This document shows positions 7,339 through 15,000 of a DNA stretch of 18,721 nucleotides, piece by piece. The notes beneath the pieces were generated by a model that did no database searches, was not told the origin of the DNA, and worked only from the letters and a program-made list of their open reading frames with translations. How positions within the stretch are numbered: position 1 is the first letter of the stretch; the number at the start of each line of letters is the position of its first letter. Origin of the DNA: Nitrospinota bacterium (GTDB taxonomy: Bacteria > Nitrospinota > Nitrospinia > Nitrospinales > Nitrospinaceae). The stretch spans positions 1 to 18,721 of the forward strand of contig JAPUGN010000245.1 in the NCBI GenBank assembly GCA_027298165.1, written 5' to 3'. The translations under genes and the position numbers were made by a program.

Positions 7339-7353
7339 TAGATTGGAACTTTA

Positions 7354-7950
7354 ATGAGTCAACAAGACCCGAACCACCTGGTATGGATGGACCTCGAAAT
7401 GACCGGCCTGGAACCGAGCACCGAGGTGATCATTGAAATTGCCACTATCATTACCGACAGCAATCTGAACATCATCGAAGAGGGGCCCGTGATGGTCATT
7501 CATCAGGACAACGACATTCTAAGCCGGATGGATGAATGGAATCAGAAGACCCACCACGCCTCGGGCCTCATCCAAAAGGTGAAAGATTCCAAAATGAACA
7601 TCGAGGAGGCGGAGCGCATCACGCTCGAATTCATCAAAAAATATGTTCCTCAAAAAGCATCCCCGCTGTGCGGCAATTCGGTCGGGCAGGACCGGCGGTT
7701 TCTATACAAGTACATGCCGAATTTGAGTGAATACCTGCATTATCGCAACATCGACGTCACCTCAATCAAGGAAGTGGTCCGGCGCTGGTATCCCGACGGA
7801 CGGAAAATGCCCAAGAAAAGTGATGAACATAAAGCTCTGATCGATATCCAGGAATCCATCGAAGAATTGATTTTTTACCGGGACCATTATTTCATCGAGC
7901 CGACGTCACTGGTTTCGGAATTCAAACCCGGCTCGGCGGAGGAATCGTGA
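7354..7950 (+). CDS. orn: Oligoribonuclease (3'-to-5' nanoRNA exonuclease)
   Basis: Orn degrades RNA dinucleotides and very short oligoribonucleotides to mononucleotides at the end of RNA turnover, and clears pGpG from cyclic-di-GMP breakdown. The 198-residue protein has all five DEDDh residues: D13 and E15 in WMDLEMTGL, D113 in NSVGQDRRF, and H159 and D164 in DEHKALIDIQESIEEL. Length and the HxxxxDIQESIEEL ending are typical and separate it from RNase T or DnaQ-like relatives. The last 20 residues extend past the core and are not conserved in my memory of the family. The ATG has only a poor Shine-Dalgarno (GGA at 7345-7347). It follows argF by 51 bases and its stop overlaps the next start. 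Confidence 0.95.
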   Translation: MSQQDPNHLVWMDLEMTGLEPSTEVIIEIATIITDSNLNIIEEGPVMVIHQDNDILSRMDEWNQKTHHASGLIQKVKDSKMNIEEAERITLEFIKKYVPQKASPLCGNSVGQDRRFLYKYMPNLSEYLHYRNIDVTSIKEVVRRWYPDGRKMPKKSDEHKALIDIQESIEELIFYRDHYFIEPTSLVSEFKPGSAEES

Positions 7951-8216
7951 AAAAAGGCACCGTCCTGACCCTCGTCTTTCTGGGAGTGATCGGCTACCTG
8001 TCCGTCTCCCTGATCTGGACCGGCAGCAAATACGAGTGCGACGTGTGCATCACCTACAACGGCATCGAAGTCTGCCAGACGGTGGAGGGCATGGAGAGAG
8101 ACAATGTGATTCAAACCGGCATCAGCACCGCCTGCGCCGGCGCCGCCAACGGCCGCACGGAGTCCATGGAATGCGGAATGATGCAACCCACCAAAGTCGT
8201 CTGCAAAGAATTGTAG
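7947..8216 (+). CDS. Small membrane-anchored six-cysteine protein, function unknown
   Basis: The 89-residue protein starts at GTG, which overlaps the orn stop in GTGA, and has a strong GGAGG at 7938-7942 four bases upstream. This points to translational coupling. Residues 5-24 form one hydrophobic helix, giving an inner-membrane anchor or uncleaved signal. The rest should face the periplasm. It holds C31, C34, C43, C63, C76 and C86, with CDVC at 31-34, ACAGAANG at 62-69 and a C-terminal VVCKEL. An even number of cysteines in a likely oxidising compartment suggests disulfides; a metal site at CxxC is the alternative. I do not recognise a named family. A perfect hairpin begins inside its stop codon. 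Confidence 0.75.
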   Translation: MKKGTVLTLVFLGVIGYLSVSLIWTGSKYECDVCITYNGIEVCQTVEGMERDNVIQTGISTACAGAANGRTESMECGMMQPTKVVCKEL

Positions 8217-8232
8217 CGGGGGAGCCCCCGCT
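8215..8232. terminator. Perfect GC hairpin at the end of the plus-strand block
   Basis: AGCGGGGGAGCCCCCGCT folds into an exact eight-pair stem with a two-base formal centre, overlapping the stop codon of the small cysteine protein. No T-run follows on either strand, so it is not a classic intrinsic terminator. It may stabilise the mRNA end or slow polymerase between the convergent transcripts. Confidence 0.5.
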
Positions 8233-8344
8233 GGCATCTGGGTGACCATTCACGGCCTAGCGATGAGCCTTGAGCGCAATTGAAAAGTTGGGTCCAGCGT
8301 TACGTTGGCCGCCTCCTCAGAATGAAAGATTACTACTGTTTGTC

Positions 8345-8388
8345 ATCCTGAATCCTTCGACAGGCTCAGGATAAACTCCGTGAAGGAT
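8345..8388. repeat. Interlocking inverted repeats of a widespread-looking intergenic type
   Basis: ATCCTGA (8345-8351) pairs with TCAGGAT (8366-8372), and ATCCTTC (8352-8358) pairs with GAAGGAT (8382-8388). The core CCTTCGACAGGCTCAGGAT resembles an intergenic repeat seen in many unrelated bacterial genomes (my recollection, not a search). It lies between convergent genes, where such elements commonly sit. Confidence 0.55.
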
Positions 8389-8393
8389 CTCGG

Positions 8394-8428
8394 TTTTCTC
8401 CGCGCTCTTTGCGTCCTCTGCGGTGAAT
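8394..8428. repeat. Second repeat-like module (GCGTCCTCTGCGG type)
   Basis: The stretch contains CTCCGCGCTCTTTGCGTCC and CTCTGCGGTGAAT, with repeated CTC/CTTTGCG units. Its reverse complement reads CCGCAGAGGACGCAAAGAGC, a pattern I recall as a common intergenic repeat in environmental bacteria. It ends 11 bases before the 3' end of purC. No coding function is likely. Confidence 0.45.
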
Positions 8429-8439
8429 GGGAGTGCGGG

Positions 8440-9150
8440 TCAGGCCTTGTTACAAATCAGGTGATAGACTTCCTGGTACTTCTCCTCCACCTGCCCCAGG
8501 TTGAATCGGAAACGGTCCTTATCCATCTTCTCGCCGGTCTCCCAGTGCCAGAGCCGGCACCCGTCCGGACTGATCTCGTCGCCCAGCAGAACCTCGCGCT
8601 TGTGTCGGCCGAACTCCAGCTTGATGTCGACCAGCCGGATGTTCCGCTGTTTGAAAAACTCGAACAACAATTCGTTGATCAGTAAACCCTGCTGGCGCAG
8701 GATTTCGATTTCCTCCGCCGTGGCGAGGCCGAATTCTTTGATGTGGTACTCGTTGATCATCGGGTCACCCAGATCGTCGTCCTTGTAATAAAACTCCAGG
8801 ATCGGCGCTTTCAACTTCTCGCCTTCCGGCAGGCCCATGCGCTTGGCCAGGCTTCCCGCCACCACGTTGCGCAGAACCACTTCCACCGGGATGATCTCCA
8901 GCCGTTTCACCAGCATTTCGCGGTCGTTCAGCTCCTTCACCAAGTGGGTACGCACGCCCTTTTCCTCCAAATATTTGAAAATGGTGGTGGAGACATGGTT
9001 GTTGATCACACCCTTGTCGACGATGGTGCCCTTTTTGACGCCGTTGAAGGCCGAGGCGTCGTCCTTGAAATACTGGATCACCCGATCCGGGTCCTCGGTG
9101 GCATAAATGATCTTCGCTTTACCTTCGTAGAGTTGTTCGAGTCGTTTCAT
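8440..9150 (-). CDS. purC: Phosphoribosylaminoimidazole-succinocarboxamide (SAICAR) synthase
   Basis: The enzyme joins aspartate to CAIR using ATP, giving SAICAR in purine synthesis. The 236-residue protein has the usual bacterial length. Typical motifs are LYEGKAKIIY at 7-16, DDASAFNG at 30-37, KRLEIIPVEVVLRNVVAGS at 82-100, PMINEYHI near 130 and LVDIKLEFG near 173, followed by the GDEISPDGCRLW block. The lysine-rich KAK and the aspartates of DDASAF belong to the nucleotide site. It begins 9 bases after purB ends, and no Shine-Dalgarno sequence is visible before the ATG (the upstream bases read AATAATCCCCTATC). Translation is probably coupled to purB, whose product acts on SAICAR in the next step. 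Confidence 0.96.
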   Translation of the reverse strand: MKRLEQLYEGKAKIIYATEDPDRVIQYFKDDASAFNGVKKGTIVDKGVINNHVSTTIFKYLEEKGVRTHLVKELNDREMLVKRLEIIPVEVVLRNVVAGSLAKRMGLPEGEKLKAPILEFYYKDDDLGDPMINEYHIKEFGLATAEEIEILRQQGLLINELLFEFFKQRNIRLVDIKLEFGRHKREVLLGDEISPDGCRLWHWETGEKMDKDRFRFNLGQVEEKYQEVYHLICNKA

Positions 9151-9159
9151 GATAGGGGA

Positions 9160-10452
9160 TTATTTGAATACGCGGTTGAAGATTTTGTTCACGTTTTTAA
9201 GATGATTGTTCAGGTCGAACGCCTGGTCGATTTCCTTGTCGGTCAAATGCTCTTTGATGTCTTTGTCCTGTTTCAACAGCGCCGTAAAGTCGCCGCCTTT
9301 CTCCCACACCTGCATTGCATTGCGTTGCACCATGCGGTACGCCTGGTCCCGCACCACGCCCTTGCGCGTCAACGCCAGCAGTACGTGCTCGGAAAAGATG
9401 AGGCCGCCGGTCTGCTCCAGGTTCTTCTTCATATTTTTGGGATAGACCAGCAGTTGATCCACCAGCCGCGTCATTTGGGTCAACATGTAATGGACGAGGA
9501 TGGTGCTGTCCGGCCCGATCACCCGCTCGACCGAGGAATGGCTGATGTCCCGCTCGTGCCACAGCGGCATATTCTCCATTGCCGCCATCGCGTTGCCCCG
9601 CACCACCCGCGCCAGTCCCGACATCTGCTCGGAGACCACCGGGTTGCGCTTGTGCGGCATGGCGGACGATCCCTTCTGTCCCTTCGAGAAAAACTCCTCC
9701 GCCTCCAGAACTTCCGTGCGTTGCAGATGGCGAATCTCCACCGCGAATTTGTCGAGCGTTCCCGCGACGATCGCCAGCGTGGTAAAATACTCCGCGTGCC
9801 GGTCCCGCTGGATGATCTGGCTGGACACCGGCGCGGGTTTCAGTTTCAGTTTTTTACAAACGTAAGCCTCCACCGAGGGATCGATACTGGCGAACACGCC
9901 GACGGCGCCGGAGATTTGGCCGACGCTGATGCATTTTTTCGCATGTTGCATCCGCTCGATGTTGCGCCCAATTTCCTCGTACCAGTTGGCCAGCTTCAGT
10001 CCGAAACTGGTAGGCTCGGCGTGAATGCCATGCGAGCGCCCGACGGTTGGCGTATTCTTGTACCGCTTCGCTTGCTTCTTCAACACAGCGCGAAACGCGA
10101 TCAATTGTTTTAAAATCAAATCCGCCGCATCGCGCAACTGCACCGCCAGTGCCGTGTCGAGCACGTCGGATGATGTCATCCCGAGATGCATGTAACGCGC
10201 CGCATCTCCCACGTGCTCGGCCACCGAGGTCAGAAAAGCGATCACATCGTGCTTCACTTCCTTTTCGATGGCGTCGATGCGCTTGATATTGAACCCGGCT
10301 TTCTTCTTGATGGTGTTGACCGCCGATTGGGGAATCTCTTTGCGTTTCGCCAAAGCTTCGCAGACCGCGACTTCAATATCCAGCCAGATGCGGAACTTGT
10401 TTTCGGGGGACCAGATGGCGGCCATCTCGGGAAGTGTGTAGCGTTCGATCAA
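9160..10452 (-). CDS. purB: Adenylosuccinate lyase
   Basis: The enzyme cleaves fumarate from SAICAR and from adenylosuccinate, so it acts twice in purine synthesis. The 430-residue protein has the family length. Motifs include YTLPEMAAIW at 5-14, TSSDVLDTA near 93-101, the histidine motif GRSHGIHAEPTSFG near 138-151, and the fumarase/aspartase signature SSAMPHKRNP near 262-272, which holds the flexible catalytic loop. The reading frame opens with TTG at 10452; an in-frame TGA lies two codons upstream, so no longer start exists. The next Met is residue 10, inside the conserved YTLPEM block, so TTG is almost certainly correct. AAAGAGA about seven bases upstream is a modest ribosome binding site. 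I see no convincing promoter in the 178-base divergent gap. purC follows as a two-gene operon. Confidence 0.96.
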   Translation of the reverse strand: MIERYTLPEMAAIWSPENKFRIWLDIEVAVCEALAKRKEIPQSAVNTIKKKAGFNIKRIDAIEKEVKHDVIAFLTSVAEHVGDAARYMHLGMTSSDVLDTALAVQLRDAADLILKQLIAFRAVLKKQAKRYKNTPTVGRSHGIHAEPTSFGLKLANWYEEIGRNIERMQHAKKCISVGQISGAVGVFASIDPSVEAYVCKKLKLKPAPVSSQIIQRDRHAEYFTTLAIVAGTLDKFAVEIRHLQRTEVLEAEEFFSKGQKGSSAMPHKRNPVVSEQMSGLARVVRGNAMAAMENMPLWHERDISHSSVERVIGPDSTILVHYMLTQMTRLVDQLLVYPKNMKKNLEQTGGLIFSEHVLLALTRKGVVRDQAYRMVQRNAMQVWEKGGDFTALLKQDKDIKEHLTDKEIDQAFDLNNHLKNVNKIFNRVFK

Positions 10453-10495
10453 CGTTCAGTCTCTTTTTTTGAATTTTGACGCCCAAAAATGCTGG

Positions 10496-10525
10496 TTGAA
10501 TGTGGGCAGGACGGTATCATAGAAT
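10496..10525 (+). promoter_or_regulatory. Candidate promoter of the phosphatase-kinase-macroglobulin operon
   Basis: TTGAAT (10496-10501) is followed after 18 bases by TAGAAT (10520-10525), matching four and five consensus bases. A transcript start near 10532 would give a leader of about 100 bases before the ATG at 10631. The leader has no visible Shine-Dalgarno sequence. Confidence 0.4.
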
Positions 10526-10630
10526 AATGAATACCCAGAGCGATTCTGGCGATCCACCCCCGGCTCCGGCCACCCTGAGTTGGGCAGTAGGCGCAATCTT
10601 AAACGGAAATCGTTCCTAAATCAATATACC

Positions 10631-11122
10631 ATGACCGCTTCCAAGTCCTTTGAAATCTGTTTCGTCTGCCTCGGCAACATCTGCCGTTCGCCCCTCGCCG
10701 AAGGCGTGTTTCAAGCCCTGATAAGAGAGGAGGGCCTTGAAAATCAAATAATTATCCATTCCGCAGGAACCGGCCGCTGGCACGTCGGCGCAACGCCGGA
10801 TGCCCGCATGCAGGCCACCGCCCGCAAAAAAGGGGTGCCTTTGACCTCCCGCGCCCAGCAGATTCAAGCGGACGACATCCGCCGCTTCGACCTCATCCTC
10901 GCCATGGACCGGTCCAACCGGGACACCCTGGAATACATGTGCTCGCCGGAGGTGGCCGCGAAAAAAATCCGCCTGTTCCGTTCGTTCGACCCGGAGGCCA
11001 ACGGCGACCTGGATGTGCCCGATCCTTATTACGGCAGGGATGACGGGTTCGAGCACGTGTTTCAGATCGTGCACCGGACCTGCCCGCCGATTCTCGATTA
11101 CGTCAAATCACAAATGGAATAA
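10631..11122 (+). CDS. Low-molecular-weight (protein tyrosine / sugar) phosphatase
   Basis: This 163-residue protein is a low-molecular-weight phosphatase. The P-loop CLGNICRS has nucleophile C13 and R19 of the C-X5-R motif, HSAGTGRWHVGATPDARM at 43-60 is the conserved second block, and DPYYG with general acid D131 closes the site. These enzymes dephosphorylate tyrosine residues, but members next to fructosamine-kinase genes are known to act on ribulosamine 5-phosphate adducts. Here the kinase gene follows after three bases, so that role is the better guess. I chose the ATG at 10631 because the core begins at once; a TTG at 10580 adds 17 basic residues, and neither start has a clear ribosome binding site. 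A Wzb-like capsule role is unlikely without polysaccharide genes nearby. Confidence 0.88.
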   Translation: MTASKSFEICFVCLGNICRSPLAEGVFQALIREEGLENQIIIHSAGTGRWHVGATPDARMQATARKKGVPLTSRAQQIQADDIRRFDLILAMDRSNRDTLEYMCSPEVAAKKIRLFRSFDPEANGDLDVPDPYYGRDDGFEHVFQIVHRTCPPILDYVKSQME

Positions 11123-11125
11123 TCC

Positions 11126-12004
11126 ATGAACAACCAAATTCGCGACCTGCTGGCAACCGTGTACGCGCAATCCGTAGACATTGAATCCAGCCGGTCCATC
11201 GGTGGCGGGTGCATCAATCAGACGCAGGCGCTGACTCTCTCCAATGGAGAAAGGGTGTTCCTGAAAACTAACGACCGCCCACCCGGCGGTATGTTTAAAA
11301 AAGAGGCGCGGGGATTGAAACTCCTGCGTGAGGCGAAAAACGGTCCGCGCATTCCGAAAGTGGTCGCCCTGCCCGAAGATTCCAACCCGCAGTTTCTGTT
11401 GCTCGAATTTATCGAAACCGGAACGCCGGACCACGGTTACTACGAACGGTTCGGCCGGGCCCTCGCCGCCATGCACCGCACCACGCAGGATCATTTCGGA
11501 CTGGATCACGACAACTTCATCGGCTCCACCGAGCAGATCAATACGCCGGAAAAAAACGGCGTGGTTTTTTTCCGCGAACACCGGCTCCGCTTCCAGCAAC
11601 GGCTGGCGCGGGAACGGGGACGGCTCCCTGTGGTCACCGACCAGAAAATCGACCGGCTCTGCGACGGGCTCGAGCAATGGCTCGACCTGTCTGGAGAACA
11701 ACCGGCGCTGGTGCACGGCGATTTGTGGTCGGGCAATACGTTTAGCGATACCGCACACCAACCCTGCCTGGTCGACCCGGCGGTTCATTTCGGACTGCGC
11801 GAAACCGACCTGGCGATGACGGAGCTTTTTGGACGGCTCCCGCAAACCTTCTATGACGCCTACCGGGAAGCGTCTCCCCAGAATCCCGGTTATGAGGAGA
11901 GAAAACAACTATACAACCTCTACCACCTGCTCAACCATCTCAACTTGTTCGGAGGTTCGTACCTGGCATCCGTGGAATCCACGGTGCATCACTTCGTCCG
12001 GTAA
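11126..12004 (+). CDS. Fructosamine / ribulosamine 3-kinase family protein
   Basis: Enzymes of this family phosphorylate C3 of the sugar on glycated protein amines, and the product breaks down spontaneously, freeing the amine. Many bacterial members prefer ribulosamines or erythrulosamines. The 292-residue protein has the family length and protein-kinase-like fold. The glycine-rich segment is SIGGGCINQ at 24-32, the ATP lysine is in FLKT (K47), E60 lies in FKKEARGL, the catalytic loop is HGDLWSGN at 197-204 with D199, and the metal site DPAVHFG starts at D217. AMHRTTQDHFG near 115-125 is also typical. The ATG lies three bases after the phosphatase stop with only GGA as a ribosome signal, implying coupling. 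The macroglobulin gene follows after 22 bases. Exact substrate is not visible from sequence. Confidence 0.92.
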   Translation: MNNQIRDLLATVYAQSVDIESSRSIGGGCINQTQALTLSNGERVFLKTNDRPPGGMFKKEARGLKLLREAKNGPRIPKVVALPEDSNPQFLLLEFIETGTPDHGYYERFGRALAAMHRTTQDHFGLDHDNFIGSTEQINTPEKNGVVFFREHRLRFQQRLARERGRLPVVTDQKIDRLCDGLEQWLDLSGEQPALVHGDLWSGNTFSDTAHQPCLVDPAVHFGLRETDLAMTELFGRLPQTFYDAYREASPQNPGYEERKQLYNLYHLLNHLNLFGGSYLASVESTVHHFVR

Positions 12005-12026
12005 CCGGGTTTATATGGAGAATGTT

Positions 12027-15000
12027 ATGACTTTTCGGCAAGCGTCTCTTCTCAAATGGATCATCTTTTCACTCATTCTGGCACTGGCGGGATTTCCCGA
12101 TGCCCAGGCGGTAACCATCGAGGGGGGCGCTTATGGCCTGCTCAAAAATCAGGGGGAGTCGTATGTCCGGAAAGGGTCGTATGCCAAGGCCAACGAAGTC
12201 TACCGGAAAGCGCAAAAACTGAAGCTGTCGCCGCCGGAAAAGCGATGGGTTGCTTTCCGGGTTGCAGACACGCAATGGCGTTCCGCGGCTGAAACAAATA
12301 ATCCCGATCCTTCCAAACTGGAGCAGGCCAGAGCGCAACTCCGAAAAATGATCCGGGACCAAGTGCGCACCGAACAGCAGGACCGGCTCTGGGCGGAGAT
12401 TCAAGAATCGCTGGGTGACTCGTGGTGGTTCCCGCGCAATGCCCGCAACTGGAGCGCGGCGTGGGGCCATTACCAAAAAGCGCTCGACTGGTGGGGCGGC
12501 ACGGCGGATATCGAGCTGGCTCGAACGCGCTACCTCAACATCATCTGGAACGCCGCCACCCCGCCCAATCGCCAACGCTACTACTATTACGGTTACTACG
12601 GAAACACTATCCCCGTTAATTTCCTGGAGAACGCACTTAAAATCGCTCAAACGAAAACCGACCGCGTCCACGCCCATTACCTGATCGCCATGGCCCTGCG
12701 CCAACGAGGCAATATCTATCAACAGCAACGCGTTCCCGAATCGTTCGAAGCGGTGATCGATGCCGGGAAATCCACCGAATGGTACGACGACGCACTTTAC
12801 CATTACGCCGAATGGCTGTCCGGTCCCGGTGAGATTATTATTATGGAGAACGGCCAGCAACGGCGGGAGCAGAACTACAAGAAAGCTCTCAAATATTTTC
12901 GGCGCATTCTCAAAGATTTTAAAAAAGGGGAAACCCGATTCTACGACAATGCCCGGAATAACGTTAAGAATATCACCCAGCCGACGCTTAATCTAAACGC
13001 TTCCAGTTTTTTTCTTCCCGATTCGCTGATACGGGTCAACCTGAACTGGCGCAATATCGACAAGGTTTTTCTGTCTCTTTATAAGGTGAATCTTTCGGGG
13101 AATATCGATTTCACCCGAAAAGACGATGCCCGCTCCTGGCTGAATCGGATCAGTTTGTTTAAAGACAAAAAGGTAAAATCCTGGGATGAAGACCTCAAGG
13201 ACACCAGGGATTTCCGTCCCGGGCAGAAAGTTCTGGAGTTCGATAAAAAACTGCCGCCGGGAGCCTACATCCTCGAGGCCACCGGTGGCGGGGAAAAATC
13301 GCGCGAAATCGTTCTGGTCACCGAATCGTCGCTGATCCTCAAAACTTCCGGCAAGCAGGCACTGGTGTATTTCGCCGATTCCGGCAACGGTGCGCCTTTG
13401 GCCAAGGCCCGCGTTCACCTCTACGAACGCCATTACACGGGACGTAAATGGGTGTGGGACGACAACACCGCCCGCACCGACAAGAACGGTCTGGCGGTGT
13501 TCGATCTTGAAGGTGAACGCAACAATTCCCAGTTGTTTGTGGGCGCGGCCCTCAAGGACCGGCAGGCGTTCGTCACCGGATACAATTACCGGTACCGGCA
13601 CGATAAATCTTCATGGAAACTGTATGTAGCGACCGACCGGCCCGCCTACCGCCCCAACGAAACCGCGCAATGGAAGCTGACCGCCCGCACCTATGACGGC
13701 TCGGTGTACGAGACGCCGGCCAACGAAACGCTGGAGTATGAAATCACCGATCCCCGCGGTTCCAAACTCAAAAAGGGCAAGCTCAAACTCAACGAATTCG
13801 GCAGCGGGTGGGACTCGCTCGAGCTGTCCGAAAAAATCCCGCTGGGAGAATACCGCGTCACCTTCTGGACGAAAGGCCGGAAAAAACATATCGGCAACGC
13901 CGCGCTGTTTCGGCTGGAGGAATTCAAACTGCCGGAGTTCAAGGTATCCGTCCAGACCCCGGAAGAAAACGGCAAAAAGAAAACTTTTCAGTTGGGCGAT
14001 ACAGTGGAAGTCGACATCCACGCCGAATATTATTTCGGCGGCCCGGTGGCCAATGCCAATGTCGAGGTCGTGGTTTACCAGCGGCCCTTCTATCACAGCT
14101 GGCATCCCCAACCGGAGTTCCCCTGGTATTATGAGGACATGGTCCCGCGTATGGGCCGTTACTGGGGACAGGGCCAGCAAATCAAGCGTGAAGTGATCAA
14201 AACCGACGCGGAGGGCAACGCACACCTCAGCTTCCCGAGCCAGCGGCAGAACCAGGATTTGCAGTACACCATCGAAGCCCGGGTGACCGACCTGTCGCGC
14301 CGCGAGGTGGTGTCGCGGGGAACGGTGCAGGTGACGCGCCAGCCGTATTATGTATACCTCCACAGCAAGCACAACCTGTACCGGCCGCAGGACAAGGTTC
14401 AGGTCAACATCAAGGCGCTGGACGCCAACCATCAGCCCGTGCAGACGGAAGGTACGATCCGCATCACCCGTGATATCTGGTACGAAATCTGGATCGATCC
14501 CAAGGGCAAAGAAGTGCAGGGCAAAGCCCTCGAACGCCTACGCCGGGATAATAAGATATTCCCGCCGCCGCCCGCGCAACCCGGCGGACCCGGCTGGCAA
14601 CTCAAGTTCCGGGGATACCGGCACGACGACATTCTGACCCGCAAGGTGAACACCGATGCCCAAGGCGAAGCGGAGCTGACGTTCATCGCGAGCCAGCAGG
14701 GCTATTACCGCATCGCCTGGACCTCGCAACCCGACCGGAAAACCCTGCCCGTCAAAGGCGAGACCACCGTCTGGGTGGCCGACAACGCCACCACGGAATT
14801 GGGCTACCGCCACGGCGGGCTCGAGATTATCGTCGACAAGGACACCTTCCGCGCCGGTCAAATAGCGCCGGTGATGATCGTCGCGCCCACCAGCGACCGC
14901 TATGTGCTATTCAGCATGGAGGCGGACGACCTGTACAGTTATCAACTGGTGCACCTCACCGGGACGGTCAAGCTGCTGCAACTGGACATCGAGGAAAAGC

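Noticed and set aside
8743..10113. A 456-codon open frame on the plus strand across purC and purB
   Set aside because: It is antisense to two intact purine genes, has a His/Gln/Val-rich shadow composition and no ribosome binding site.
11829..12026. Extended macroglobulin start inside the kinase gene
   Set aside because: The extra 66 codons overlap the kinase in another frame, and the ATG at 12027 has both a GGAG site and an immediate signal peptide.
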